DNA of 64,000 nt from Topomyia yanbarensis (lineage: Eukaryota > Arthropoda > Insecta > Diptera > Culicidae): NCBI RefSeq assembly GCF_030247195.1, contig NC_080672.1:388075037-388139036 (forward strand). Direction: 5' to 3'. Within the stretch, counting starts at the first letter, position 1; the number at the start of each line of letters is the position of its first letter. The notes beneath the pieces are model-generated. The model did no database searches. It was not told where the DNA came from and saw nothing but the letters and a program-made list of their open reading frames with translations. Made by a program: the position numbers and the translations under genes. Below are positions 1 through 12,736 of this stretch, in pieces.

Positions 1-316
1 CGGATAAAAAAATTAATATCGAACGAAAACGACACGAAAACTTCGAATTGGAAAAAAAGCAAATATCATTGCAAACTTTATCACTCTCTTTTTCTCATGT
101 AGGGTCTTTCCACAAAAGGCACGCGTTTTAGCATTCCTAATCCTAAAAAATCTTTGCGCAATCGCCATTCAAAATCTTCGCTCACTGGAGCAAGGGGTTC
201 TTGAAACAATAAATCCCGTGCTTCAGTAGATCTACGTCAGACGAACTCGAATCGATGACCACAACGTTGATCTCAACTTTATGGGCGGGCATGTAGATGC
301 GGTAGTCTTTTATAAA

Positions 317-545
317 ATACTAGCTAATACCCGTTGCGCGTTACTGCGACTATCAACGAAATGGGAGGAAAACACAATTTGTTCCGAAGCACCATCTGGC
401 GGGCAGATAATCCCCAACCAATAGCACGCAAACACGCTCCATAACAAATGCCTACTACGTATAAATTTTTAGGGCAATGGGTTAAGCCGTTTGGAAGTAC
501 ATAAATCACATACATACAAATATTGACTGTTGTATACACTGAAAC
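317..545 (+). repeat. Dispersed SINE/RTE-tail-like repeat, copy 1
   Basis: A second copy lies at about 28830-28988. They share a central block (TCTGGCGGGCAGATAATCCC) and the 3' phrase GTTAAGCCGTTTGG. This 3' phrase resembles the conserved tails of insect RTE-type elements and their SINEs. This copy ends in a short microsatellite-like tail (ACATACATACAAATATTG). No open reading frame of note. Family name not assigned. Confidence 0.55.
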
Positions 546-3500
546 CTCCATTTACGAACCAAACCGGGGGTTCTTAAATTGAATTAGGTCGTAAAAAGGG
601 TTCGTTATTTGGGATTTAGTTCGTAAAAAAAGTTTGCTTCACATTCTTATTAGATTCGTTGGTTGAGCAATATTCTCGATAACCCTTGCAATATGGGTAT
701 TTTTGGAACTGGCTTGACAAGTAGATGCTGAAAATGGACAATTGGAGCAGTTTTAAAACCGGGTTTGAGGAGAGCACTGAAAGTTTGATTTTCTTTATAA
801 GCTCATTGAGGATAACTCAAAAAATACGTCAGCGTGACATTTCCGTGAACATAAATTATCATCGAAAGTTGAACTGCAAAGGCACCAAAGTAAACAAAAA
901 AGAGGCACAAAACTGAAACTCCGCCAATGACGTCAACAGACAACGCTACGGCTCAGGCTGTAATTAATCATTCCCGTAATGTGATGTTTTGTCAGGTTCA
1001 ACAAAACTCTCCCTACGTCTGTTTACGCCTATTTTGATCAAAAGGGCTCCTAGTTTCAGGAGACCTGATGAAAAAATGACAAAAAGGTGTTACATTTTCG
1101 TAGAATTTCCGGTGGTTTCCCAGTAGACTATTTTTGAAATACAACACGAAACTCGCCAATCACAAAGATCGTTTAACCTAAGGCCGACGCATTTTAGAAC
1201 TTCCCTATGAGAGCGGCGCCTTTCATCCTGTTCTACCAGACCAAAGTTTCTTCGATTATTTAGTGATAAAATAAAACAAAAACCTAGAAAATTACATTAA
1301 ATTTAAAAATGTCGCATGCTATTCACTCGCTTCCCTTAAGAGTCATTCATTCTCAGTAATGCAGCTCCCAAGTTATATTGCTTAAAATAGGTCCCTCCTT
1401 CCAACGTAAAGAAAATTACATTCATATGCAAAACTGGTCTGCTCGTAACATGCACAGAGCATTATTTGGGTTCAGATCCAAATATTTGTTTCAATTTAAG
1501 TTGCCCCTGTAATCGCTCTCAGGATAATAATAAAAACAGCTTGAGCTTCTGCAGTAACCAGTTTCATGATTGAATAACCATCCTCGCTTCCATTTCATGG
1601 TTAGATAATATTGGAGTAAACCTTGTTGATGTATCCCATCAACCAGAGCCCCATCCTTTCTCTCACCTTATCGCCAAACTATTTACCACCGTAGTGGAAT
1701 GTCTATGTCTGAAAGCCATTCGGGATTGCAGCTTCTGTCGAGTTAATCCCAGTGCTTCCTCGATACGGTTACGGGTCCCAAAATGGATCAAGGATAACTA
1801 GCCCAGTGTGAATTTATTTATTGCTTAACACACTACCGCATAGCACAGTCACACATACAAATACAAAGGAACCCTAGTGAAAGGAGAACGAAACCCGTTT
1901 CGACCGGTTGGGAGACAGAGAAAGAGAAGGAGTGCAACCAGCGTAAAAGGGGAGCCAGGATTATCCCTTTGGAGTTGATTAATGGGCGTTCGGAGCGGGA
2001 TGTTCTTTTCAGCTTCCATTGCTGATGATGGTCCGGCCCGGCAGCGTGCGTTGGGGGTAAAAGGGCAAGCAAAAATATATCACATATCTGCCTTCGGATA
2101 GTGCCATATGAGTTCGAAACGAAGGCGTAAAATGAAAAGCTTCCTTGTGCACTTGATGGAGTGCCGGAACTACATGAGAGGTAGTGTGATGCGTCTGCAG
2201 CTTCACGGCTGGAGACTCTGCCGGCAATACGACGTCGACAGCTTCAAACAATAGAGTGTAAAATGGGGCGAGGCATCGCGACCATTTATAATGTTGGCGC
2301 TGCGGTGTTGGTCCGGGCGGGTGCACTGAAAGACGGGATTTGACGGCTAGGGCAAAGATCTCGCGTTCAAAGAGCATGTCCAGTTCACTTTTTAATCACT
2401 GCATTTAGATGGGTGGAAGCGTTTTTCAGCTTCGGTGGGAATGAATTACTGTCCATTGTGTTCCTTGGATGAAGTATGAATAACGAGATACTTGCGAGCG
2501 CTTGAAGCAGTTTCAATGGACTAACGTGGATTTTCTTGCTGTCAGGAACTGAATATAATGATCATAAAATAGTTATAGCATGTTTCAGTTCAGGATGTAA
2601 ATCCCACAAAGAATTGGTCACAGTTATTATGCACCAGCTTCGCATCGAGAGGGCTGTGTTAAATATTCAAGCAGACAGGTACACCTGACAATGTCAAACA
2701 TAATCCCAAACTTCCTTACATATCTGAACAGAACAGCAAAGCTTAGAAAACTTAACATGTCCGACTCATTGGAGGAAACTAATTAAACCAAAACATAATT
2801 CGCCTTTCATCTAGCAAACTGCGTTCGTGATGTCACATATTTCGGAAACTGCGCCATCATCATCATCGATTATAACGAAACACCGGCGAAACGTTGTGAT
2901 TCGATTAAGGTTTTCCCTTTCCCAGCTTGCCATTCATTAGTCCTTCCGCGCGGAGTGTTCTTACGTAAGCTCGCACATTCACCATTCTCTATACACACAA
3001 CTTGCTTCACCTTTGTGCTCTGGGAAGCCGTGGTGCTAGTTCCGCGATGCTCACAGTAATACCAGATGGATGATGGTGAGGTAGCAGAAGCGAAATCATG
3101 TAAAATTAGCTAAACATTGCCGGCGTACATCAGCACTAATCAAATTTATCTTCTGCTCCACCACAAAGCCACCCGATCCATCCAATCAGTCGAGTTTTGT
3201 TGAAACGTGGACAGATCAGAAAGGAACCGGAAATAGGCTATAATTTTCAAACAATTTGCTTCCCCCCCTCTTTGAAAGCGAACTACATTACAAAGCTAGT
3301 AGGTAGGTATGCCACGCTAAACCGCTGCTGGATGCTTCCCGTTGGCAGCAGATTTGTTTCGCTTAAAAGACGACTGATGGAACCTCAAAAACTGATTAGA
3401 TCGTGTCTTCGGTCTCTGGCCCTTCTCGATGATACCTTGCTCGTCGGTCGCTGGGGGTAAATCAACTCCGAAAGGGACCGAGGGGCTTTATGGGTGAAAC

Positions 3501-4551
3501 CGGGGCGATGCTTGAGTTACGGATGGGATGGTTGTTCATTTTAATTAAAAACTTGTTGAGCTCGTCTATTGGATCTTAGCAAGATCTACGTGCTAAACTA
3601 GCATCAATAGAATGTCAATGTTGGCTGAAATGAGAAAGCCATTACTCGGGGTCGTCCCATCAGTAGGGATTGGTTTTCTTTCGGCTTTCGGCAAGGATAC
3701 TATTGCTGCTGTTGTACCGACCGAGAGACTGAACTATTTAGGATTGAGAAATTTATGGAAGGTAAATGAGGTTGGCAAGCTAAAAGGTGGTGATCCCAAA
3801 ATGGTTTGTTTGTCTGATTGGCTCGTAAAAGAAATTAGTACGAGTTATGGTCTAATTAGGAGAAGCAATCAATAGAGTACCTAATGCTACGGACGGAATA
3901 TTATTGATATTAAGATATTTGATGACATGATAATCCCTACATGCGGCACATTATTTCTATGGTTAAGTTGCAATTTTAGTCTAGATTTTATGTCAATTAA
4001 AATGGTAATTTTCATTATTATGACGATATATTCTATTGACAGGGAATTTTTAAGCATAGTTTTTCTTAACTTTTTTATTATTATTTACCAGCCCTTGGGT
4101 TGCTCTTTTATTGGAACCGTTTATAAAGTAAGAAATAGCAAATTTCGCGGTGTTTTATTGCTTATATGGTGATTAGCATGCAAAGAGCTTCATACGATAG
4201 AAGTGCAAATCCCGTTCAGTTTAGTTCTCCAAGTAGCACAATTTGTTTTCATGTAGTATTTTGATCGCGATGTAGAACAATGAATCCTGATTACTTTTTT
4301 TTTAATCTTTTTTAATGACTAAGAGTGAGTTACTATTTCTTTTTTATGTTGTAACGACATTTAATTAGCAAAGGACAGGAAGGTGTGAAATATTTTTCTA
4401 TATTAAGAACTATACTACGCAAGGAGTTGAAGGAAGAAAGTTTAGAAAAGCGTCAAATATGGTCATATGAGCAAGCTTCGAGTTTCCCGCCGATTTAAAC
4501 TTTTCTCTGCTACCGCAGGAGTCAGGATATTTTGGCATTAGAAATGCGAAT
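546..4551. other. No gene recognised; probable intronic or flanking sequence
   Basis: I see no coding region with family resemblance. About 1820-2380 is more GC-rich and open on both strands, but the translations resemble no protein I know. No dpr C-terminal exon was found here. Short ATC and CAT runs occur near 2855. Nothing else is supported. Confidence 0.5.
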
Positions 4552-4646
4552 CACCTGAGTCTGCGGCATGTCCTGGACGAGCGTAAAGTAACTTTGTACT
4601 TTATGCTGTCGTAACCGACGTTCAGGACATGCCGCAGACTAAGGTG
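4552..4646. repeat. 95-bp hairpin-forming inverted repeat
   Basis: The outer arms at 4552-4579 and 4619-4646 are near-perfect reverse complements; the core GTCTGCGGCATGTCCTG pairs with CAGGACATGCCGCAGAC. An inner arm pair, TAAAGTA and TACTTTA, gives a second stem inside the loop. It may be a very short foldback MITE or a structured RNA. No target duplication was established. Confidence 0.6.
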
Positions 4647-4789
4647 AAATTTACACCCTACTTGACGAGGAAAATATTTGTAGTCGTTTTGTCCTCCCTT
4701 TGAAACGTTGACTTGAACGTAAAATAAATGTTTTGTGATAGAAACTCGAGACCTTTTCTTTAAATCTACAAACAAAGTAATCGTTCCCG

Positions 4790-5190
4790 TCCTCAGTAAA
4801 TTTGCTAAAGGCTTACGGAAGTCGCCTTTATCGAGTTCTACCATATCGGGCATTCAATCCTATTAACGTTCAACAAATTGACCAAAGCGAAATAATTCAT
4901 TTTGTATAAATACTTAAAACTCGTGGTTGCATGTGACAGCGTTATAATTAAGACACTCATAAATGTGAACGATAAGAAAATCACTCAAGATCTGACACCA
5001 CTCAAATACACGGTGGGTATTGAAAGATTAATTTCCCATTTGAAAAAAAAAAATGGAATCTGGGTGAACTGGCCCTTCAGGCTCTTCAGGTATCGGCAAA
5101 AACTGCGTCAAGTACCTCAAAATCGACAACTGGCACCATCATTGAGGAAGTTACTACCAAGGATGGAGAGCTCACACTTGTGACTAGCAA
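4790..5190 (+). pseudogene. Non-LTR ORF1-like relic, copy A
   Basis: A plus-strand translation around 4860-5060 contains the stretch IIKTLINVNDKKI. This parallels the stretch IIKIPIIYVYDEKI in copy B and is reminiscent of the basic N-terminal half of Loa/Jockey-type ORF1 proteins. The frame is broken by stops. It is a useful empty-site paralogue of copy B, because the sequence around 4830-4855 runs straight through the point where copy B carries a MITE. The assignment to ORF1 is by resemblance only. Confidence 0.4.
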
Positions 5191-5499
5191 GGGCAAGAAG
5201 CTAGGAAGAACATCTGATCGTGAGTATCAAGGCAGTAATCAAGATGATGATACGGGCTTCGACAAAGATAATATAACAAAGAACCGTAAATTTCTGCAAC
5301 AAGGAACACGAGGATCGCAAATAAATAAATCACTAGGAGATAATCAACCGGAGGGGAAGCTAGAGGGCTAAAGCCCTCCCGAAGTTTTTGAAAAGTGAGT
5401 TGAAGAAAAAACAAGTTTTCGGTGACTGCTGACAATTTTGTATCTATTTTGGTTTAAACAAATTTATGAGAAAATGTAGAGGAAGCTTGCTGTTTCGAA

Positions 5500-7010
5500 C
5501 CACCTCTCACGGAGGTGAGTGAGTGAAGAGCAAACGACAGAAACAGATGAGTAATTGGCAAAACCAAGTGCTCCAACTTACTAAGGAGGTTGTTGACTTC
5601 CATCCTTTTCGCATAAGATCAAGCATTCCTGATGTGAAACATTTGCTGAAGGTGAAAATGGAGGTTAGGCTTACAGAAGTCGCCATTATCGAGTACTACC
5701 ATTAGGGCATCGCAAAAAAAATTTTTTTTTGAATTCTCAAAGGCCCCCCCTCTCATATTGTGACAATTGTCAAAGTAAGCTCAGATGACAAATTTCACAT
5801 CATTTGGACAATTATAGATTCCTGCCCACTTCGCTAAAATTTTTGAAATTGGTGCTATGGGAAAATATGGAGGAAAAATATATTAAATTCTATAACTTTT
5901 GAAGTAGTACAATTTATACATCTTTTTAAAGGAAATAGCCTTATTATTTGAATGGAGATATTCCTGTTTCTAAAAAATACGGAAAAGTAGGGTACTGGGT
6001 CATTTTGGGCCCAAAATCCCTTATTTTTAATAATTTTTCTGCTCCGTGATACAAATCATACAGGTTCTACAGATTTTCTAATGTGCAAAAATCTCAGAAA
6101 ACGGAACGGAACCTTTTTGACCTCTGTCCAAATACAAGAAGTTGGGGTTATACGGCCTTTCGTCATTCATATTAAATTGTATCATTTTGTCGTGCATATA
6201 TCTCTATTATTCTTCAATCAATTTTCATAAAATGTACCTTGCTGAACGTGGAAAATTCTTAGAAATACAACAAAAATAGATTCGTCAGCGGTAAAATTCA
6301 GAAACATTAAATTTTTTGACATTAACTCTACATATCACAGTCCAGTCTAGAGTCTAGAATTGTCCAAATTATGTGAAATTTGGTATCTGAGCATAATTTG
6401 ACATTTGTCACAATATAAGAGGGGGGGGGGGGGGCTTTGAGATTTTTTTTTTTTGCTATGCCCTAACTACCATGTCAGGCATTCAGTACTGATAAAGTTC
6501 AATAAATTGGCGAAATCAGTCATGTTGCATGACAAGTTGTAACAGGTGATTGTGTATGGAAACGCTATAATTAAGATTCCCATAATATATGTGTACGATG
6601 AGAAAATCATTGCTGAGCTATAAGATCTGATACCACCTACTCGCACCGTGGCCATTAAAAATTCATGTCACATTTGGAAGAAATGGAATTCATTACAAAG
6701 AACATATCTAAGAACTACATCCCGGTATTTCAAATGGTGTTTTTGGCCTAGAGGCCAAACCCATTTCCTCCTACCTGACCCTGCACGTGCACAACATAAT
6801 ATAATGCTATCATTTCATACATTACATTTTTTCTCCATCCACAGTCTCCAGTACCATTACCGGAACCATAAACAATTGCCAAATTTGTGGCAGCTGTTCA
6901 GATAGTATTGACGACAAAAGCAGCGTCAAGTACCTTAAGATCAACAGTCAGCACCATCACTCGTGACCCGTAAGAGCAAGAGACAAGAAAGAATGTTCGC
7001 GAACATGAAG
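5500..7010 (+). pseudogene. Non-LTR ORF1-like relic, copy B, split by a MITE
   Basis: The left part (5523-5702) translates to a segment with IPDVKHLLKVKMEVRLTEV. This resembles IQEVEQLLKVQMELNLTEV in the minus-strand ORF1 relic near 53800, so both descend from the same ORF1 family. The frame is interrupted at 5703 by a 763-bp MITE and resumes after 6473, where the degenerate stretch NAIIKIPIIYVYDEKI can be read. The distal part (6880-6970) repeats sequence seen at about 5090-5160, indicating an old tandem duplication with copy A. Zinc-knuckle residues are not recognisable. Non-functional. Confidence 0.45.
5703..6465. mobile_element. hAT-type MITE (763 bp) with 8-bp target duplication
   Basis: Terminal inverted repeats of roughly 110 bp start TAGGGCATCGC at the left and end GCTATGCCCTA at the right. 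The flanks carry the perfect 8-bp duplication ACTACCAT at 5695-5702 and 6466-6473. An 8-bp duplication plus termini fitting YARNG is the hAT signature. No transposase is encoded. The right arm contains a long poly-G run (about 6421-6434). The paralogous sequence near 4840 lacks the insertion. A partial second copy lies at 8569-8972. Confidence 0.85.
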
Positions 7011-7029
7011 CTATTAATTGATTATTATA

Positions 7030-7845
7030 CCGTAAACCGGGGTGACTTTGATCATCGGGGTGACTTTGATCACTCGAAACTTTTTTTTTGTAGATCGCTT
7101 ATTAAACCAGAATAGTCTACCGAATCATTTTAATTTGAAATGATTTTTACTCTAAACTTATAAAATACTGATTCGTTATACTTTTTGAGTTCATTGTTCG
7201 GTTTTTGGGTACAAAAACTACAAAAAACCGAAATTTGAATGTGCCAAATTTACTTTTAAGAGTTTGTTTATTTTAAATAAAAATTTTAAGAAACTAGTTG
7301 GCATTTATTTCAAATTATTTTAAGCTGAAATTCGTCACTTTTTTTTTAATTGTTCAATATTCCAACGTGTTAAAATGGATGAAACTGTTTGTACATTGAT
7401 AAAGCACTGAAATAAAACAATTTTAGAAGTTTTAAAGGTTTTCAGAATTTTTTATTCTAGTTGGACACAAATTTTACGAATTTTGGTTACTCGATTTTAC
7501 AGTACATTGAAATACTTTATAATACCAATTTACATCTATTTAACGATGAGAATCTTTCCAGAATTAGCTTAAACGAACATTTGAACGAAAAACATTGACA
7601 TCAATAACTTAATGTGGGTGAACATGCAGGTTATCAAAGTCACCCCGGAATACGAAAACGGACTTCACCTTGAAATCATTTTTGGAAAATTAGCTGTAAG
7701 CGAACAATTTTAGGTAAAACCATCCAATCTTATTCTCCATACATCAGTACATGGTTTAAAAATATTAAACTTGAAAAAAATGTGTTGCGTCTAAAAATAT
7801 GCAATGATTAATGTGAAAAGTGATCAATGTCACCCCGGTTTACGG
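7030..7845. mobile_element. TA-flanked MITE (816 bp), Tc1/mariner-like
   Basis: The termini CCGTAAACCGGGGTGACTTT and its near-complement ending CACCCCGGTTTACGG are flanked by TA on both sides (7028-7029 and 7846-7847). The motif GGGGTGACTTTGATCA is repeated just inside the left end, and related inverted copies occur near 7635. No coding capacity. A TA duplication is typical of Tc1/mariner-mobilised elements; the exact family is not known to me. Confidence 0.75.
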
Positions 7846-7849
7846 TACC

Positions 7850-8020
7850 TCATGGCAGGTATTGAAGAAACAGTTTTCAATACCTGTTAATACCTCAATG
7901 AGGTATAATGCTTTATTTTAGTATTATTTATTTATTCCAGTGGTTTTGCAAATACCAAATCAATACCTTATTGAATACTGGAATATTGGAATTCTAAAAA
8001 CAAGAAATAAAAGAGAGCGG
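7850..8020. other. Short AT-rich spacer with GGTATTGAA inverted motifs
   Basis: It contains GGTATTGAA and TTCAATACC in inverted orientation (about 7858-7885) and a further copy near 7967. It also probably includes the 3' UTR of the minus-strand non-LTR fragment beginning at 8021. No gene. Confidence 0.3.
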
Positions 8021-8290
8021 CTAAATTGGGATATTTATCGTTTTTATGACAGTATAAATAATGGAAATATAGGGAAGATCGCGATTTGCCAGCATATCTC
8101 GAACTGTGACATTGGGTGGTCTACCTCGAGCCCGAAGTGATTCCTTTAACTGAGAACTGGCGTCCAAATACCCGGCGCATACCCGGACAACGTGCTCGAT
8201 GTCGTGATAGCAGCACGCACATTGGTTACCACTGAATCGGCCAAGTAGGCAGTTGACAACTTTGCTCCACATTAATCGCCTGGAAAAGAT
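8021..8290 (-). pseudogene. C-terminal fragment of a non-LTR ORF2
   Basis: The minus-strand frame ends in a segment with SLRARGRPPNVTVRDMLANR and IKTINIPI. This closely parallels the C-terminus of the large element at 39651-45816 (SLRARGRSPNVPVRDVLASR, IKTINIQI equivalent). The cysteine/histidine cluster CACCYHDIEHVVRVCAGY is also shared. Only the last ~90 residues survive, as expected for a 5'-truncated insertion. Stops or frameshifts destroy the frame upstream. Confidence 0.75.
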
Positions 8291-8568
8291 CTTTCCCGTG
8301 CTGCTGCAAAAAGGATTTGAAGATTTTTTTTTGCCACCGAATATATCCTCCCGTGGCGAGAAAGAACTGTTAGATTTATTACCAAAGGGGGGGGGGCTTA
8401 GGCTATGAAGAATCAAAGAATTTTAGGCTTACAAGATAAAGTTCTTTTCTTTCTAGAAGCTTTGTAAAGGATAATCGATCATCACGTCAGAAACGTTAAC
8501 TTAGTTGAATATCCACTGCACAACATGGAACATGCATATCGCTGTGGAAAATCTGCGATTACTATGCA

Positions 8569-8972
8569 CGAGATTTTTTCACATTAGAAAAACTGCAAAA
8601 TATGTATGATTTACATCACGCAGCAGAAAAATTATAAAAAATAAGATATTTTGGGGCTAAAATGACCCATTACCCCACTTTTCCGTATTTTTATAGAAAC
8701 AAAAAAAATCTTCATTCAAATACTTAAGGTTATTTTCTTTAAAAAGAGGTATAAATTATAATTTTCTGATTGCTACTTCAAAAGTTATAGCATTTAATAT
8801 ATTTTTCCTCCATATTTTCCCATAGTAACAATTTCAAAAATTTCAAGCGAAGTGGCGGGAGTCTAGAATTGTCCAAATGATGTGAAATTTGGTATCTGAG
8901 TATACTTTGACATTTGTAACAGTATAAGAGGGGGGGGGCTTCGAGAATAAAAAAAATTTCTGCGATGCCCTA
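8569..8972. mobile_element. Partial second copy of the 5703-6465 hAT MITE
   Basis: This sequence is the reverse complement of about 5703-6110. It ends in CTGCGATGCCCTA, matching the complement of the left terminus TAGGGCATCGC. It includes the same TCCAAATGATGTGAAATTTGG block and a poly-G run. The opposite end is missing, so the copy is truncated near 8569. Confidence 0.75.
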
Positions 8973-9080
8973 ATGGTTATAATTATGTAATTGAATGCGA
9001 AATTTGAAGCTAATTTTTTTCCGACACGAATGTAACCCTCCGATGTAAAGTGTCATTAATTAACAACAACAACAACGAAT

Positions 9081-9299
9081 CTCCACGGCGGCATGCTGAC
9101 CAGGGCTTTAAACGGGTACTGCAAACTCAATTATCACATGGCAATTATTCAGCGCGCTGAGTCATTTTTATGTGATCTTTGTGAATCCGGTTATGGAAAC
9201 TTATATCATAAGATATGCAACTGCCCAGCAGTAGCGAAATTGCGATTTCGAGTTTTCGGCCGTCCTTACATAGACCATGTTTGGATAACTGAAACTTAG
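9081..9299 (+). pseudogene. Short non-LTR ORF2 C-terminal relic
   Basis: The frame 9093-9299 contains GYCKLNYHMAIIQRAE followed by CDLCESGYGNLYHKICNCP, a CCHC-like cysteine/histidine cluster, and then LRFRVFGRP. This arrangement is seen after the RNase H or RT domains of several Jockey/CR1/R1-type elements. It belongs to a different family from the fragment at 8021-8290. About 70 residues only, with no upstream domain present. Confidence 0.6.
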
Positions 9300-12200
9300 A
9301 GACATGATAAAGTTTCCTATTCAATATGGTAAAGAACTTCAGGCTTATTCGCAGGCGATTTAAACTACTTGGGAGATTAACTTACCTGTAGTTTGTTTGT
9401 GTGCTGTTATTTTTTCCACCCTTTGCCAATTCAAGCCAAATTATCTGTTGTTGTTGTTGCATTTTCTTCAACAAAATTACGGTCCTATGTCAGGCTCAAC
9501 TACCTAAAGTTAAAATTAAAAGTCACCACCAGTAGAGAGCTTTTTAGCAAACTCATTTTACGAAGGAGAAAGTGGTACTAATACCCTACCCATTCGTTTG
9601 TGGGATGAGCCTGCTGACTTTTCTGATATGATATCATTTTAGGACTCTCTAATACATTATCCATCCATCCATAAGCATTTGCAAGTCTCTGAGCTGAATG
9701 GTAACTATAAATGATTGCAACATTTCTGCGGTTATAAGTATATATTTTACTCTTTCAATAAATGATTTCAACTACAAACTTTATTTTCATTCAAAAGTTT
9801 GTCGATTTTTTGTTACTAATAGAGCACTTGAATTGCTTTATGTCCCTGACAGATGAGCCTTATTTAAACTGCACTACTATAACAAAAATATAATTTGAAC
9901 TTTTTCGCTTTTATTCCGCGTATGATTTCACTACTGCCTTTTCCCTCAAGTGTAGAATTATGCTATATTACATCACATTACTTCACAGCCGAAATGTTCA
10001 CACAGTTACATTGCAGCCAAGCTGTTCCCTGATTCCGCACACAAACTTCTCGCACCAAAATGTGAAAGAGATGGCAGATCATTTAATTTCCTGATTGCAA
10101 CCACTAAAACTGTTTCATAACGGCCATTCAGCAATTTTTAACTAACCACCTCCTCTCCCCCCGGAACCACCCATCAACAAGCCACCTCTTGCTCTCTTTG
10201 GCAACGAAAACAAAAATGGATTAATGTTTGAATTGCACTTCCACTGAGCAGAGCACTTCACTCGAGTAGCACCCATTTTTATGTGAATGCTTTTATCCCG
10301 CAGCAAAAATGGGAAAAGTTTCTGCCAGAAATGCGGTACCTACTCTCTTTTACAACTGCACTAATACTCGGTTGCCAATCCGGCCAACCAACCAACTATA
10401 TACATTATAGGCATCGGGCTGATGAGAAAATGAAAAAGAGGCCTGCCTGCCTGCCTGCCGAGGCCTATATTCGGAGAACCACAAATCCAATCTGAAACAA
10501 TAAATCGACAAAAAAGGAGTCCGACAGCTTCCGTTTATGCGATGCCCGATTCAAAAAAAAACTACTGAGGGTAGGGACGCTGGTGCGGAGGTTCGAAAAA
10601 ATGCTGGCGTATTCTTTTCTATGGTTACCACTAGCATCAACTAGGGTGTTGGGGGTGAAAATGAATGGCTTTTAGTTAGAGCCCATAAAAGCACGTCTGA
10701 GTGAATTCAGGGCTCGAAAAATGGTTAACTTTCTGTGAAAGTTGACACTTTCTTTACTTTGGATTTTCAAACCGACATTCGAATAATCACAATCGTATAA
10801 AGTGTAGATCGTCAGGTTACTATAGTTGCATCAAGTATCATATTATTTATGATGGGATTCATGAAATCCAACCCCTCAAGCTTAGTATTTGAAAAAGGTA
10901 CTCTGCTGAACGTTTCCTGGAATGACAAGAGCGATTATTGGCTTCAAGAGTTTCCTTTCAATTTGCATTGTCCGCTACATCTGAGAAGAAGGTCTGGTAA
11001 CCTACTTTTTAACTTACCGCTGCTGACATTGTTAATCAATCAACACGTGAACTCTCCCCTTGAACCTACTTCCGAGCATCGTGATGCGCGTTGTGAAGTG
11101 CCCTAGTTTTTGCATGTCAGTATGCCAGTATCATTATCTCCAACCATTACATCATCCTCTCCCGCAATAGCGCATCCTTACACCGAACCCATTCCCGCCT
11201 GCTCTATCTTGCCATTAATTTAGCACTGAGACAGCCCAAGCTCCGATAAACCCCCGCACGGATCTTGCACGAGATGAGTGTGTGTGACTGGGTGGAGGAG
11301 GCTCTGCATGCCTACTACTAGAAGACAGTCAGGCGGGCAGTAGCGTACAGAGATCACAACCGAGTTTATCGTTCCGAGGTTAGCCTGATTCTTCGGCACT
11401 AAGCAGCATTCAGCGCGGCAACTCGTTTTGCCGGTGAATTTAACGCTGTGTCATCGTCATCATCCGCTCTATCGCCTGTCGGATGGCGCTGTTGCGTAAG
11501 ACAATGACCAAGTAGCAGTCAGTGAATTGCACGATTGTGTGACGGGCGACGCCGAACGGTGGAATCTAATCTATATGTAGGTGTGTACTTAGTGTATCCT
11601 AATATTAACCCGCATACCCATTTAGGTCCGTTCAGCTGAGACGCGCTGTCCAGTTTAATTATCTTCATCTTTGAGAATGCTGGCTGGTGCCGCCGACCGA
11701 GCGTTCCGCCGTCCATTAGACTGACAGTTACATGGGAATTTATGGGGTCAGACTCAGCGCAAATCAATATAATCCGATTTTAGGACGTGGTGTCAGAAGG
11801 ATCAGACGACTAGCGCTGTAATGGTCCAGAATGCTAAGCATCGGCAACCAGTTCTAGTGGAATGTATGGTCAAAATTTCCCAACAGGATTCTAGTCACAA
11901 GGCTTTACCTTAATAGGAAGAGAGGTGGACTCTACATTTTCTTCAGTATGATGTATGGTATGAGGCATGCATGCTCGTTAAAACGATGATGTAGTATGCA
12001 TAATGAATAGGTACATCCATGCTACCTGAATTATTTCGTTGGGCCTATATTTTCCGGATAGGAAACTGTTCTATTCATTTCTAGATCATTTTAGTTCTAT
12101 TCACCAAATATTATTTTGTTGTACAAACATAAAAATGGTACTTGTTTTAAAATAAATAACAACATGCAGTTGAATTACCAATCGAAAAGAAAATGTTTCT

Positions 12201-12520
12201 TTTGAACTCAACCCTTGTTAAATCTAGCTCCTTGATAACCTCTTCAGTAGCGCAAATACTTTTATTTCCCCATTTACTAGTGAGATAATTGAAGCACTGA
12301 AAATGTTTGCTCGTTTTTACTTTTTATTGTAATTCTACCATCCCATATTTAAAACCGAAGCTATATATTTGTAACCAAATACGGATTATATACAAAATAT
12401 TAGAAAAAGATAAAAAAAATCTATAGTAGTGGGCTTACAGATAAATATTGTTGTGACTCGCTTTAAACAAAAGCGTCTATTAGACCTGCGATTCGAAAGG
12501 TGAAACTGCTAATAATGTTG
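9300..12520. other. No gene recognised
   Basis: Nothing with family resemblance was seen. A CCTG microsatellite lies near 10440-10460. 11160-11800 is moderately GC-rich and plausible unique intronic sequence. The small open frames here resemble no known protein. Confidence 0.45.
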
Positions 12521-12524
12521 AATA

Positions 12525-12620
12525 AAGTGAAACTGCTAAACATGGAGCTTAAGCTTACGGAAGCTTCCCATATTCAATTCCACTACGTGGCACAGTGGCA
12601 TCAGGCCATACAAAGATGTG
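12525..12620 (+). pseudogene. Tiny ORF1-like relic
   Basis: The plus-strand frame reads LLNMELKLTEASHIQFHYV, echoing LLKVQMELNLTEV in the ORF1 relic near 53800 and LLKVKMEVRLTEV at 5640. Only about 25-30 codons are recognisable, so this is tentative. Confidence 0.3.
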
Positions 12621-12736
12621 ACCAAATGATAAAAAAGAGATTACATGGCTAAACAGTGAGTTTGCAACCAATTTTTGTGGATCATTTAAAAGCGATGATC
12701 GTTACAGCGCTACTATACTCGTCAATTATTGCGATT

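Noticed and set aside
1833..2377. Possible dpr C-terminal exon on the minus strand
   Set aside because: The frames are open but show no expected continuation after the Ig domain, no convincing phase-1 acceptor and no family resemblance.
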